60,088 bases of DNA from Loktanella sp. UBA3435 (GCA_002378665.1 DFSO01000059.1:1-60088); one strand, 5' to 3'. Counted from the first letter of the stretch, positions 35,501 through 44,209 are shown. The notes: generated from the sequence alone by a model not told the origin. Numbers and translations are program-made.

Positions 35501-36579
35501 GCCACGCGCAGCTTTTGCAGCGAATGGGTTTCATAGGGTTGTAAGATTGGCCACACGTTTGGCGTCTCCTTCGGGACCAATTCTGATGGAAGCGACGCCA
35601 GTACCGAATGCGCTTTGATCGCGGGATCAATGCGCAGTGCGCTAATATCCATCGCCTCAATTTCCATATTCGCAATCGCGATAGGCTCTGGTTGATCTAG
35701 TACGATCTGCCAATATTCTTGCGTGAGCGCCACTGGTGCCCGCCGCACGGCAACCCCATCACGCAAATCGCCAACCCGAAGCGAGATTTGTTCCGTGTGA
35801 AAAAGATACTCCACCTCTGGCCCACGAATGCGCAACTGTTGGTCATACGCAACCGTCACGTCTTTGCACAACCCGTGATAGGGCGCGCGCATTGTGAGCG
35901 GTGCAAAACGACCCCTTGCAGGAAGCGTCGCAGCCCCGACCCAACGCACCTGCGCCAACTTACCCGTTGCCGTAACAACCATTTGGCCCGCGCGAATTTT
36001 TGAGACGGCAACGTCGCCTTCGGACGTTGGGATCAACACATCCGCGCCCAGCGTTGGCATGACGCCAATCGGCACCACCTCGTCGGCAAGCGCCACAAAT
36101 GCGGCATTGCTGCTGGTCCGACAGTGACACTTATCCGCCATGACGCGCATCGCATCGCGCATCGATAGCGGCAAAGGTGCGCTAAGTTCAGAGAATAGCA
36201 TCAAGTTCTGGTCGGGGCATTGCACCGCGAGAACACCGCGCCGCATTGGCGCATCCCACGTATAGGTCACCACAACGCTTAGCGTGACGCAGACAAGACC
36301 TGTCTCTAACGTAAAGTGCCGCTCTTGCGCACCCTGCCAATGGAACAACGTCAAAAGACCGTTCTGATCAAGCGTCACCCGCAGTCCCGCGGCCCATGGA
36401 TGGCTTGAGCCATAATCAATCAGCGTTTGCACCCCACCCCGCGGGTCGGACGCAAATTCAAGCATCAGCGTGCCACAAGGCATCACTGCATTGAGGTCAA
36501 ACGGCCCACGGCTGGCCTGACCCAAACCGACAGGGCTAAAGACCCCACCGCGCGCATCGCGCAAGCCGACCCAACTCAT
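35497..36579 (-). CDS. Hint-domain protein lacking the catalytic cysteine
   Basis: A 360-aa protein. About 25-130 looks like a beta-sandwich (LamG/ConA-like) domain, and about 172-310 is a Hint_2 (hedgehog/intein) module: VLIPTSEGDVAVSKIRAGQMVVTATG, AQVRWVGAATLPARGR and LTQEYWQIVLDQPEPIAIANMEIEAM. Roseobacter Hint_2 modules usually begin CFTPGT and have a QHRVL loop. Here the corresponding places read MPTLGAD and YDQQLR, so self-cleavage is probably lost. There is no clear signal peptide. A CtrA-type site lies about 200 bp upstream. Confidence 0.72.
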   Translation of the reverse strand: MSWVGLRDARGGVFSPVGLGQASRGPFDLNAVMPCGTLMLEFASDPRGGVQTLIDYGSSHPWAAGLRVTLDQNGLLTLFHWQGAQERHFTLETGLVCVTLSVVVTYTWDAPMRRGVLAVQCPDQNLMLFSELSAPLPLSMRDAMRVMADKCHCRTSSNAAFVALADEVVPIGVMPTLGADVLIPTSEGDVAVSKIRAGQMVVTATGKLAQVRWVGAATLPARGRFAPLTMRAPYHGLCKDVTVAYDQQLRIRGPEVEYLFHTEQISLRVGDLRDGVAVRRAPVALTQEYWQIVLDQPEPIAIANMEIEAMDISALRIDPAIKAHSVLASLPSELVPKETPNVWPILQPYETHSLQKLRVA

Positions 36580-36930
36580 ATTCTTGTCGCCAACTGGCGG
36601 GAAAACTCGTACGCTTCACAAACTAACTTTGATCCATAGACCATCGTATCTGCCCCACGTCCTGCTGGACCCGAGACAAGGCAAACGAATTGAAGGAACG
36701 TCCCTCAACTATATGTTGTGGTATAACTGCTCATACCTGCGCCCATGTTGGGCTTGCCCTGTGCCGGGTCATTTATTAACACGACGTTAACGGATATTAT
36801 CGTTTTTAAAGAATGGTTTGTGGTCTCTCTATACAAAAATACCGCACACCTGTAACGCAGATGCAACAACTTACACACAACCTTGGGTCGCATAACCCTA
36901 GGTCAATAAGCAGCTTCCAGAGGACACCAC
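36580..36930. promoter_or_regulatory. Hint-dapE divergent intergenic region
   Basis: This 351-bp stretch is the longest gap without a gene. It carries the promoters of two divergent genes, a perfect TTAAC-N5-GTTAAC site (36776-36791), a small GCCC/GGGC inverted repeat (36741-36753), and AT-rich sequence (36795-36830). Its open frames (for example 36705-36893 minus) have no ribosome-binding site and no recognisable protein. AGAGGA precedes the dapE ATG by 6 bases. Confidence 0.6.
36776..36791. promoter_or_regulatory. Putative CtrA-binding site
   Basis: TTAAC, five bases (ACGAC), then GTTAAC: a palindromic match to the CtrA consensus TTAA-N7-TTAA, in the full TTAAC-N5-GTTAAC form reported for Rhodobacteraceae. 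It is 197 bp upstream of the Hint gene start and 140 bp upstream of dapE, so either gene could be the target. The match is seen; binding is inference. Confidence 0.55.
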
Positions 36931-38079
36931 ATGCCGAGCAACATCGACCCAATCGCCCTCACCGCAGCCCTCGTGCGCTGCCCGTCTGTGACCCCCATTG
37001 AGGGCGGCGCGCTTGTGTTACTTGAAGAAATTCTCAGCGGTGCTGGATTTGCCTGCACGCGGGTTGACCGCAATGGCATTTGCAACCTTTACGCCCGCTG
37101 GGGACGGCAAGGCGCGAACCGCACGTTTGGTTTCAACGGCCACACCGATGTTGTGCCTTTGGGCGACGAGGCCGCGTGGACCATGCCGCCATTTGGCGCC
37201 GAAATCAAAGACGGCTATCTTTATGGGCGCGGCTCCACGGATATGAAATCAGGCGTCGCAGCCTTTGCCGCCGCCGCGATTGATTTCGTGCAAAACACGC
37301 CTCCCGATGGGGCGGTGGTGCTGGCGATCACAGGCGATGAAGAGGATATTGCGCTAGACGGCACCGTGGCCCTTCTCGACTGGATGAAAGCGAACAACGA
37401 GGCGATGAGCGTCTGCCTTGTGGGCGAACCCACTTGCCCCAGTGAGATGGGCGAGGCGATGAAAATCGGGCGGCGCGGCTCGCTGACGGGCTACCTCACG
37501 ATCACGGGCGTGCAGGGCCACTCCGCCTATCCGCACCGCGCGATCAATCCACTACATGCAGGCGCACGACTTCTTGACCGTCTTGCGTCTCATGATCTTG
37601 ACCAAGGCACCGATCACTTCGATCCATCGTCCCTTGCCGTCGTGACCATCGACGCAGGCAACCCTGCGACCAACGTGATCCCTGCTGTGATGAAAGCCGC
37701 CGTGAACATCCGCTTTAACGACCAGCACACAGGCGCTACGATCTCTGCTTGGCTCCAAGACGAGGCCGCGAAAATCGCCGAGGAAACGGGCGTGAAAGCA
37801 GAATGGCGCATTACGATTTCTGGCGAAAGCTTTATCACGCCTCCAGGCGATCTATCCGATCTGGTGTCACGCGCAGTCACTGCCGAAACAGGCCGCACCC
37901 CTGAACTTTCCACGTCAGGCGGCACTTCTGATGCACGGTTTGTCAAAGACCACTGCCCCGTCGTCGAATTCGGCCTTGTCGGCAAAACCATGCACCAAGT
38001 CGATGAACGCGTGCTTGTGGAACAAATTCCGCAACTCAAGGCGATCTACCTACGCATTCTTACCGATTACTTCGCGTAA
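36931..38079 (+). CDS. dapE: Succinyl-diaminopimelate desuccinylase
   Basis: DapE, 382 aa, is a dizinc M20 amidohydrolase that releases LL-diaminopimelate from its N-succinyl form. Metal and catalytic blocks are visible: FNGHTDVVPLGDE, AITGDEEDIALDGT, VGEPTCPSEMGEAMKIGRRG and the dimerisation-domain GVQGHSAYPHRAINP. The C-terminal STSGGTSDARFVKDHCPVVE block is intact. AGAGGA lies 6 bases before the ATG. rnr follows 42 bp later, across a strong hairpin. Confidence 0.96.
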   Translation: MPSNIDPIALTAALVRCPSVTPIEGGALVLLEEILSGAGFACTRVDRNGICNLYARWGRQGANRTFGFNGHTDVVPLGDEAAWTMPPFGAEIKDGYLYGRGSTDMKSGVAAFAAAAIDFVQNTPPDGAVVLAITGDEEDIALDGTVALLDWMKANNEAMSVCLVGEPTCPSEMGEAMKIGRRGSLTGYLTITGVQGHSAYPHRAINPLHAGARLLDRLASHDLDQGTDHFDPSSLAVVTIDAGNPATNVIPAVMKAAVNIRFNDQHTGATISAWLQDEAAKIAEETGVKAEWRITISGESFITPPGDLSDLVSRAVTAETGRTPELSTSGGTSDARFVKDHCPVVEFGLVGKTMHQVDERVLVEQIPQLKAIYLRILTDYFA

Positions 38080-38094
38080 ATTTGCCATGACGCG

Positions 38095-38119
38095 CCCCCG
38101 CCTGCATGATAGGCGGGGG
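38095..38119 (+). other. Strong hairpin ending at the rnr ribosome-binding site
   Basis: The 9-bp perfect stem CCCCCGCCT (38095-38103) and AGGCGGGGG (38111-38119) encloses a 7-base loop. It is followed only by TT and the rnr ATG at 38122. It could end dapE transcription, although there is no T tract. Its 3' arm also holds the only purine-rich, Shine-Dalgarno-like bases in front of rnr, so it may block rnr translation. Confidence 0.7.
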
Positions 38120-38121
38120 TT

Positions 38122-40365
38122 ATGAAACAGATACCTTCCAAAGCCGAAATTCTCACATGGATTTCCGAGAACCCCACCAAAGCGGCCAAGCGCGATATCG
38201 CAAAGGCGTTTGGCATCAAAGGTGCGCAGCGCATCGACCTCAAGCGCGTGCTTAAGGAACTTGAGGCTGACGGCAAACTGACCAAGCGGCGCTCTAGCTA
38301 CCGCGACGCCGAAGACCTGCCGCCTGTGTCCGTTTTGGAAATCATCGGCCGCGACGCCGAGGGTGACCTGTTTGCGCGTCCCCTCGAATGGGCGGGCAAA
38401 GGTGCCGAGCCTGTGATCATGATGCTTGCGCGTGATGGTGATCCTGCTCTTGCCAAGGGCGACCGTATTCTGGCCCGCCTGACCGTGGACCCCACGGAGG
38501 ACTTTAGTCACACCGCCCGCATGATCCGCCGCATCGGCAGCAATCCGTTGCGCATCTTGGGTATCTTCCGCGCAGGGTCCGAAGGGGGCCGTGTGCTGCC
38601 CATCGAAAAGGGGTCCGACAAGGAATGGTCCGTGGCCGAGGGTGCAACTGGCGGCGCCAAAGACGGCGAACTGGTTGAGGCGGAACAGTCAGGACCAAAG
38701 GGCCGCATGGGTCTGCCGATTGCGCGTATCGTCGCGCGCCTTGGCAACCCCTCCGAGCCGCGCGCGGTCTCGCTCATCGCGATCCACCAGCACGGCATCC
38801 CCGACCATTTCCCAGATGAGGTCATCGCCGAGGCCGACGCGGCCCTGCCCGTCAAACTTAGCAAACGCCTTGATCTGCGCGACACGCCACTGGTCACAAT
38901 CGACCCTTGGGACGCCCGCGACCACGATGACGCTTGCTATGTCGAAACCCATGACAATGGCGAAATGACCATCTGGGTCGCCATCGCTGACGTAGCACAC
39001 TACGTGACTGGCGGCTCCGCGCTTGACCGCGAGGCCCGCAATCGCGGTAACTCCACCTACTTCCCTGACCGCGTTGTGCCGATGCTGCCTGACGTGTTGT
39101 CTGGCGACCTCTGCTCGTTGCACGAAGGGGTTGAACGTGCCTGTCTCGCCGTTGCCATGCGCATCGATGCCGAGGGCAACAAGATCAGCCACGCGTTCCA
39201 CCGTGGCTTGATGAAATCCGTGGCCTCGCTCAATTACGAAGAGGTCCAAGACGCGATGGACGGTGCGCCAAACGAGAAGGTTGCACCGCTGGTCTCCGAG
39301 ATCATTCGCCCGCTTTACGCCGCTTACGCAGCGCTCAAAATCGCCCGCGCTGTGCGCCAACCGTTGGAGTTGGACCTGCCAGAACGGCAGATCATTCTTG
39401 ACGACATGGGCAAGGTCAGTTCGGTCAATTACAAAGAACGCCTCGACGCGCACCGCCTGATCGAAGAGTTCATGGTGCTGGCCAACGTCTGCGCTGCCGA
39501 AACCCTACTCGCCAAGAAAACGCCACACCTGTTGCGCGTGCACGAAGAGCCCACACCAGAAAAGCTGGACGCGTTGCGCGAAGTGGCTAACGCCTCAGGC
39601 ATGCAGCTCGCCAAGGGGCAAGTCCTGCAAACAGCCCACCTCAACCGGTTGCTGGAGCAAGCCAAGGGCACCGACCATTACGAGGTCATCAACATATCGA
39701 CCCTGCGCTCCATGACGCAGGCCTATTACAACCCTGAAAACTTTGGGCACTTCGGTTTGGCGCTCAAGGCCTACGCGCATTTCACCTCGCCGATCCGCCG
39801 TTACGCCGACCTGATCGTGCATCGCGCCCTGATCACCGCACATGGCTGGGGCAAGGACGGGCTGACACCTTTCGACGTCGAGATGATGGCCGAGACAGGT
39901 CAGAAAATTTCTGACACCGAACGGCGCTCCATGACTGCCGAGCGCGACACAACCGATCGCTACCTCGCCGCGTTCCTGTCCGAGCGGCTTGGCGCGGAAA
40001 TGCCCGGACGGATCAGCGGTATCGCGAAATTCGGGGTGTTCGTAAAACTCGACGAGACTGGCGCGGATGCCCTCATCCCGATCCGTTCGCTTGGCGACGA
40101 ATATTTCGACTACGACCAAGATAGCCAGACCCTCATGGGGTCCAAAACGGGGATCATGATCGGGCTTGGCGTCAAAGTGGTTGTAAAGCTGATCGAAGCG
40201 GCCCCCGTCACAGGCGGGTTGATCGCCGAAATCGTCACGCTCGACGAACGCACCCTGCCCAAAGGCGCGGGTCGCGGACGCGGCAAACCACCGCGTCGCA
40301 AGTTTGGGTCTGGCAAAAAGAAAGCCGCCAAAATCAAGAAGAAGGTGCATCGCAGTCGTAGTTAG
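38122..40365 (+). CDS. rnr: Ribonuclease R
   Basis: RNase R, 747 aa, is a processive 3'-5' exoribonuclease that degrades structured RNA. In order: an N-terminal helix-turn-helix-like region (about 1-70), cold-shock domains, the RNB catalytic domain with TIDPWDARDHDDACYVE (metal-binding aspartates) and HFTSPIRRYADLIVHR, the S1 domain (MPGRISGIAKFGVFVKLDE), and a lysine/arginine-rich tail. Length and motifs are normal. A hairpin covers the start region. Confidence 0.96.
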   Translation: MKQIPSKAEILTWISENPTKAAKRDIAKAFGIKGAQRIDLKRVLKELEADGKLTKRRSSYRDAEDLPPVSVLEIIGRDAEGDLFARPLEWAGKGAEPVIMMLARDGDPALAKGDRILARLTVDPTEDFSHTARMIRRIGSNPLRILGIFRAGSEGGRVLPIEKGSDKEWSVAEGATGGAKDGELVEAEQSGPKGRMGLPIARIVARLGNPSEPRAVSLIAIHQHGIPDHFPDEVIAEADAALPVKLSKRLDLRDTPLVTIDPWDARDHDDACYVETHDNGEMTIWVAIADVAHYVTGGSALDREARNRGNSTYFPDRVVPMLPDVLSGDLCSLHEGVERACLAVAMRIDAEGNKISHAFHRGLMKSVASLNYEEVQDAMDGAPNEKVAPLVSEIIRPLYAAYAALKIARAVRQPLELDLPERQIILDDMGKVSSVNYKERLDAHRLIEEFMVLANVCAAETLLAKKTPHLLRVHEEPTPEKLDALREVANASGMQLAKGQVLQTAHLNRLLEQAKGTDHYEVINISTLRSMTQAYYNPENFGHFGLALKAYAHFTSPIRRYADLIVHRALITAHGWGKDGLTPFDVEMMAETGQKISDTERRSMTAERDTTDRYLAAFLSERLGAEMPGRISGIAKFGVFVKLDETGADALIPIRSLGDEYFDYDQDSQTLMGSKTGIMIGLGVKVVVKLIEAAPVTGGLIAEIVTLDERTLPKGAGRGRGKPPRRKFGSGKKKAAKIKKKVHRSRS

Positions 40366-40473
40366 ATCAATGTTTTGCTGTACGGCTTGATACAAATCGG
40401 CCAATTGCATCTGCAACGTGGAACGGATTAGCCCTGAAATGTACGAGTCTCAGATAGAAATAAGGCCATTTAT

Positions 40474-41796
40474 TTGAATTATCGCAACGAAATCGATCGC
40501 CTCTTGCAGATCGACTATGGCTATCCTCACGAAATATTTGTCCAAGTGTCAGTGCTGATTGGCGTGGCAATTGCAATGTATACCTACAACGGCACGCCAC
40601 TGGGCGCCTATTGGGTTTTCAGTTTCCTTGCCACTGATGCGCTTTATTTCTTCGTTCTGAAATCCCGCCCTCAGGTATGCACCTCACGTGATTACACCTA
40701 TGTAGGCGCGGCAATTCTGATTTCTTTAGTCGTCTTTCTATCGCTTCCTGTCTACTTTGCCACGCTGGAAGACCTCCCACTAAAGGTCGCGGGGTTTCTC
40801 ACGCTTGGCCTTGCGATGATGATCATTATTCGACGTGCAGACACAGGCCTCTGGTTGGTGCTTTCCGAAATATCGCTCGTAATACTGGCATCCCTTTATG
40901 CATCAACTGGATTGGCCTTTATCATGACAAATACGGCTGCCACGGCTGTGGTCGGTATCGCCGGGTTGGGCTTTCTGGGGTATTTTGCAGAGGTCGCACT
41001 CGCGCATCGCAAAAGCCGTCTCGACGCACATCTTGCTTCCCAAAGATCCATTCAAGCGCAGAAGATGGAGGCGACAGGGCAACTTGTTGGCGGCGTCGCG
41101 CATGATTTCAATAACATCCTCACGGCTGTGATCGGCAATCTAGAGCTTTATTCAGAAGTTGATCTCGCCCAAGACAAAGATCACTTCGTCGCCGAAGCAA
41201 GAAGCTCTGCGATGATCGCGGCCAAACTGATCAAACAACTTATGGCCTACTCCCGTCTTTCAATACTGGAAGCCAGCGAAACGCATTTGGCTGATCTCTT
41301 TGATCAGCTTCAAGGGTTAAGCCGCCGCCTGCTGCCGAAATCCATCACGCTTGAGTTTGTCAAACCAAGGGCCGACCTTAAGATCAATATTGACCCCAAC
41401 CAACTTATCACCGCGCTCATTAACCTACTTGTGAATGCCAGAGACGCCCTCGACGACAAAGGTCTGGTTGTGGTTGATTGCCAAGAAGTAGGTGTCGATA
41501 GCCGAAGTGCGCGTCTCAACGGTTACTCACTTGAAGATGGTCGCTATGTCGAAATTCGCGTCAAAGATAACGGCCCAGGCGTGGACCGATCAATCATCGA
41601 CAACGTCACAACCCCGTTCTTTACCACAAAACCTGTCGGCAAAGGGTCGGGGCTCGGACTATCGATGGTCGAAGGCTTTGCGCGGCAATCAGGTGGCGGG
41701 CTCCTTGTCACCTCGTCATCGGCAGGGGCGTGCTTCTCCGTCTTCCTCCCGATCTCTTCGGCTCACAACGTGGCCTCAGCTACTCTTGCAACATAG
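40474..41796 (+). CDS. Membrane-bound sensor histidine kinase
   Basis: A 440-aa kinase with about five membrane segments (roughly 25-170), a HisKA domain with the phosphorylated histidine in GGVAHDFNNILTAVIGNLEL (about 205-224), and a HATPase domain with LINLLVNARDAL, VKDNGPGVD and GKGSGLGLSMVEGF. There is no receiver or PAS domain. The VAHDFNNIL H-box is of the hybrid-type kinase class common in alphaproteobacteria. The start is TTG, with TAAGG 8 bases upstream. No response regulator is adjacent. It overlaps the 3' end of the GST pseudogene by 34 bp. Confidence 0.85.
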   Translation: MNYRNEIDRLLQIDYGYPHEIFVQVSVLIGVAIAMYTYNGTPLGAYWVFSFLATDALYFFVLKSRPQVCTSRDYTYVGAAILISLVVFLSLPVYFATLEDLPLKVAGFLTLGLAMMIIIRRADTGLWLVLSEISLVILASLYASTGLAFIMTNTAATAVVGIAGLGFLGYFAEVALAHRKSRLDAHLASQRSIQAQKMEATGQLVGGVAHDFNNILTAVIGNLELYSEVDLAQDKDHFVAEARSSAMIAAKLIKQLMAYSRLSILEASETHLADLFDQLQGLSRRLLPKSITLEFVKPRADLKINIDPNQLITALINLLVNARDALDDKGLVVVDCQEVGVDSRSARLNGYSLEDGRYVEIRVKDNGPGVDRSIIDNVTTPFFTTKPVGKGSGLGLSMVEGFARQSGGGLLVTSSSAGACFSVFLPISSAHNVASATLAT

Positions 41797-42450
41797 TCGA
41801 CAAGCACCTTGTCACCCCGCACGCGGTCACCCAAAAGCGTGGCCACTGGGGTCGACATCATCCCCGCCAATTGCGGCGCGACGCAAGCATCCGCCGCCGT
41901 CGGCTTTTCGCCAAACAAGAACGGCCCCGTCAACAGATCAGCGATCGCTTTCAGATCAGGTTCAGCACGGGCCAGCCTCTCTTGCGGATTAAAACGCCCA
42001 ATCCCCATTTGGTGAAAGCTGGTCACAACAGGCTTGCGAATTTGGCCGGTAATGAATTTGCGAAATGGGCGCGGAATGTCCTTAAAATAGGTATCGCGAA
42101 TAGTCGGCCAAACGGCATCATCCCCCCAGCGATCATAACCGACGTGGAAATAAAGGTGCTCTTCTGCCATACGGATCAATGCACGAGAATAGGCCTTCGG
42201 CCCTTGTTAGACCCTGATTAAACTCAGCACCCCGCGCCTCTAACCACAGACGAATGTTATCACTATCGGCAATAATTTCGCCGTTCACACGGATTGCAGG
42301 CAACTTGGAATAGGGCATTTTACGCGGGTCGCTCAGGTATTCGGGCGTCCACTCCACGCCCGCCATATTCAAAAGCATCATGGCCTTGACGCAAAACGGG
42401 CTTGCGGCTGGTTGGCCAAAAGCAGGGGCAAAGGTTAAAAGGGTAATCAT
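41763..42450 (-). pseudogene. Glutathione S-transferase-like gene with a frameshift
   Basis: The N-terminal part (from ATG 42450, GGAG 8 bases upstream) has MITLLTFAPAFGQPAASPFC, KLPAIRVNGEIIADSDNIRL and WLEARGAEFNQGL, the thioredoxin-like half of a FAXC/metaxin-like GST. The C-terminal half (IRMAEEHLYFHVGYDRW to the end) continues in another frame. The break is near 42205-42217; removing one base from the GGGCC there restores TRAKAYSRALIRMAEEH. Both halves look well preserved, so the event is recent or a sequencing error. It faces its probable regulator. Confidence 0.78.
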
Positions 42451-42489
42451 CACGAGGTCTCCATTTCCTGTTGACCCAGACCTACGCGC

Positions 42490-42516
42490 CACTACTGTCA
42501 ATAAATGGCAGTAGTG
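42490..42516. promoter_or_regulatory. Palindromic operator between GST and the WYL regulator
   Basis: CACTACTG (42490-42497) and CAGTAGTG (42509-42516) form an 8-bp perfect inverted repeat. It extends to 10 of 11 matched positions (CACTACTGTCA / TGGCAGTAGTG) around an AT-rich centre. It lies in the 84-bp gap between divergent genes, 18 bp before the regulator ATG. This position is expected for a YafY-type autoregulated operator. Confidence 0.7.
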
Positions 42517-42534
42517 ATTGAGTAGGTTGATTTT

Positions 42535-43239
42535 ATGACACGTAGCATCCGCCTCATGACGCTCATGCAAGCGCTCCGCAATCACCGCCCGCCCGTGACA
42601 GCTCAACAGCTGGCCGATGACACTGGCGTGAGCTTACGCACATTGTACCGCGACATCGAAAGCCTGCGCGGCATGGGCGCGATCATCGACGGCACGGCGG
42701 GCTACGGTTACGCCCTGACAGAAGACGCAGCCCTACCGCCGATGATGTTTGACGACGAAGAAATCGAAGCGTTGGTGTTGGGTCTGCGCGAGGTGCAGGC
42801 GATTGGCGACGCGGCCTTGGCCAGTGCCGCAGGTGCCGCACTTAAGAAAATCCAAGCCCGCCTACCTGCCGCCCAAGCGCACCGCTTTGAGCACGCGGTT
42901 CTAGCAGTTGCCAGTTACCGCAAAGCGCCCGCAACATCGGTCGATCTACGCGCATTGCGGCAGGCTACGTGGGACGAGGCAACGATCTCCATCGCCTATT
43001 CAGACGCCAACGGCACGCCCAGCGCACGCGAAGTTGACCCGCTTGGCATCATCCGGTTTGAGCTTAATCACGCGTTAATTGCATGGTGCCACCTGCGAGA
43101 CGACTACCGCGCCTTCCGCCTTGATCGCATTCAAAACTTTACGCGCACAGGCGCCTCGTTCAGGCCACGCCGTGTTGCAATGCTGCGGGATGCCTTGGCG
43201 CATATGTCCGCCAGACCGCCAAAACCAACGAGCGGTTAG
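42535..43239 (+). CDS. YafY-type transcriptional regulator (HTH_11 + WYL)
   Basis: A 234-aa DNA-binding protein: an N-terminal winged HTH_11 domain (about 8-60, with AQQLADDTGVSLRTLYRDIE) and a C-terminal WYL domain (about 135-215, with ISIAYSDANGTPSAREVDPLGI and ALIAWCHLRDDYRAFRLDRI). WYL domains sense ligands such as nucleotides. It is divergent from the GST gene, with a palindromic operator between them, so it probably controls that gene and itself. The stop overlaps the next convergent gene as TTAG. Confidence 0.9.
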   Translation: MTRSIRLMTLMQALRNHRPPVTAQQLADDTGVSLRTLYRDIESLRGMGAIIDGTAGYGYALTEDAALPPMMFDDEEIEALVLGLREVQAIGDAALASAAGAALKKIQARLPAAQAHRFEHAVLAVASYRKAPATSVDLRALRQATWDEATISIAYSDANGTPSAREVDPLGIIRFELNHALIAWCHLRDDYRAFRLDRIQNFTRTGASFRPRRVAMLRDALAHMSARPPKPTSG

Positions 43240-43709
43240 TTTGACGCACAGTTCCCGTTGATGCACTGCAGCATCGTCTCAAGTACGGCTTTGCTTGGCT
43301 CTGGAAATAGCTGACCACCACAGGGGCCGACTTCCAACAGCAACTCGTCCCCAACGACCCTGACAAAAGCAAGCGCAGGCGTATGCGTTGGCGCTCCCCC
43401 ACACCACGGCCCCGCGCAAACGGATTGCAGCGTCACAGGCTGATCAAAGCGCAGGTTAAAGCCAGTTGGGCTCAACCCATTGCCACGGAAAAACGCAGGA
43501 ATCGGCGCGGGCTCGGCAACGGCATTCGTGCCATTGCCCTTGGGCAGAAGCCGCGCATCGAAATCCAACGTCCCATACAGGACATAATATGTGCTGGTCG
43601 AATCTGACGCGCGTTGAAACGCAGCGACGGGATCAGGGGGCATGCAGCTTAACGCCGATGCCTGCCCCGCGATCACTGCGATAAGTCCTGCAAGTGCAAG
43701 CTGTCTCAT
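43236..43709 (-). CDS. Secreted cysteine-containing hypothetical protein
   Basis: A 157-aa protein with a signal peptide (about 1-20, ending ASA) and a mature part starting LSCMPPDPVAAFQRA. It has seven cysteines, probably periplasmic disulfides (for example VCAGPWCGG, VGPCGGQ and LQCINGNC). I recognise no named family. ATG at 43709 overlaps the rppH stop as ATGA, so it is translationally coupled to rppH. A longer upstream frame is rejected because it runs through rppH. Confidence 0.7.
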   Translation of the reverse strand: MRQLALAGLIAVIAGQASALSCMPPDPVAAFQRASDSTSTYYVLYGTLDFDARLLPKGNGTNAVAEPAPIPAFFRGNGLSPTGFNLRFDQPVTLQSVCAGPWCGGAPTHTPALAFVRVVGDELLLEVGPCGGQLFPEPSKAVLETMLQCINGNCASN

Positions 43710-44209
43710 GACCGATCCCCGAATTCTTTGAGAACCTGCGCATAAACCTCGCGCTTGAACGGCACGATATTGGCCACAAGCTCGTCTTTCGGCAGCCATT
43801 TCCATTCTGAAAACTCAGGATGCTCCGTCGCGATATTGATCTGATCGTCAGAGCCGTGGAAGCGCATCAAGAACCATTTCTGTTCTTGGCCGCGATACTT
43901 GCCGCCCCAAATGTTTGGCACCAAGTCGACGGGCAGATCATAAGGGATCAACCCACGGCTTTCCGCCTCGATTGTGACCAGTTTCTCGGTGACACCTGTT
44001 TCTTCCCACAATTCGCGAATCGCGGCGTCGCGGGTTTTTTCGCCCTTATCGACGCCACCTTGCGGCATCTGCCATGCATTGGTGTCGCGGTCCAAACGTT
44101 GGCCCACAAACACATGGCCACGTGTGTTCACAAGCATAATCCCGACACATGGACGGTAGGGCAGTGCGTTGATTTGTTCAGGTGTCATAAATTGACCTTG
44201 GTGTTTCAT
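43706..44209 (-). CDS. rppH: RNA pyrophosphohydrolase (Nudix)
   Basis: RppH/NudH, 167 aa, converts the 5' triphosphate of mRNA to a monophosphate and so starts RNase E-dependent decay. It begins with PYRPCVGIMLVN. The Nudix box runs from GGVDKGEK to RELWEETGV (about 46-68). WFLMRFHGSDDQIN and EFSEWKWLPKDELV are typical of the family. GAGGGA stands about 7 bases before the ATG. The downstream secreted-protein gene overlaps it by 4 bp. Confidence 0.93.
   Translation of the reverse strand: MKHQGQFMTPEQINALPYRPCVGIMLVNTRGHVFVGQRLDRDTNAWQMPQGGVDKGEKTRDAAIRELWEETGVTEKLVTIEAESRGLIPYDLPVDLVPNIWGGKYRGQEQKWFLMRFHGSDDQINIATEHPEFSEWKWLPKDELVANIVPFKREVYAQVLKEFGDRS

Noticed and set aside
36705..36893. A 62-codon minus-strand frame in the Hint-dapE gap
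   Set aside because: No ribosome-binding site, no family features, and it spans the CtrA-type site and promoter-like sequence.
43064..43078. TTAA-N7-TTAA in the WYL regulator gene as a CtrA site
   Set aside because: It lies deep in coding sequence and lacks the full TTAAC-N5-GTTAAC form; a chance match is likely.
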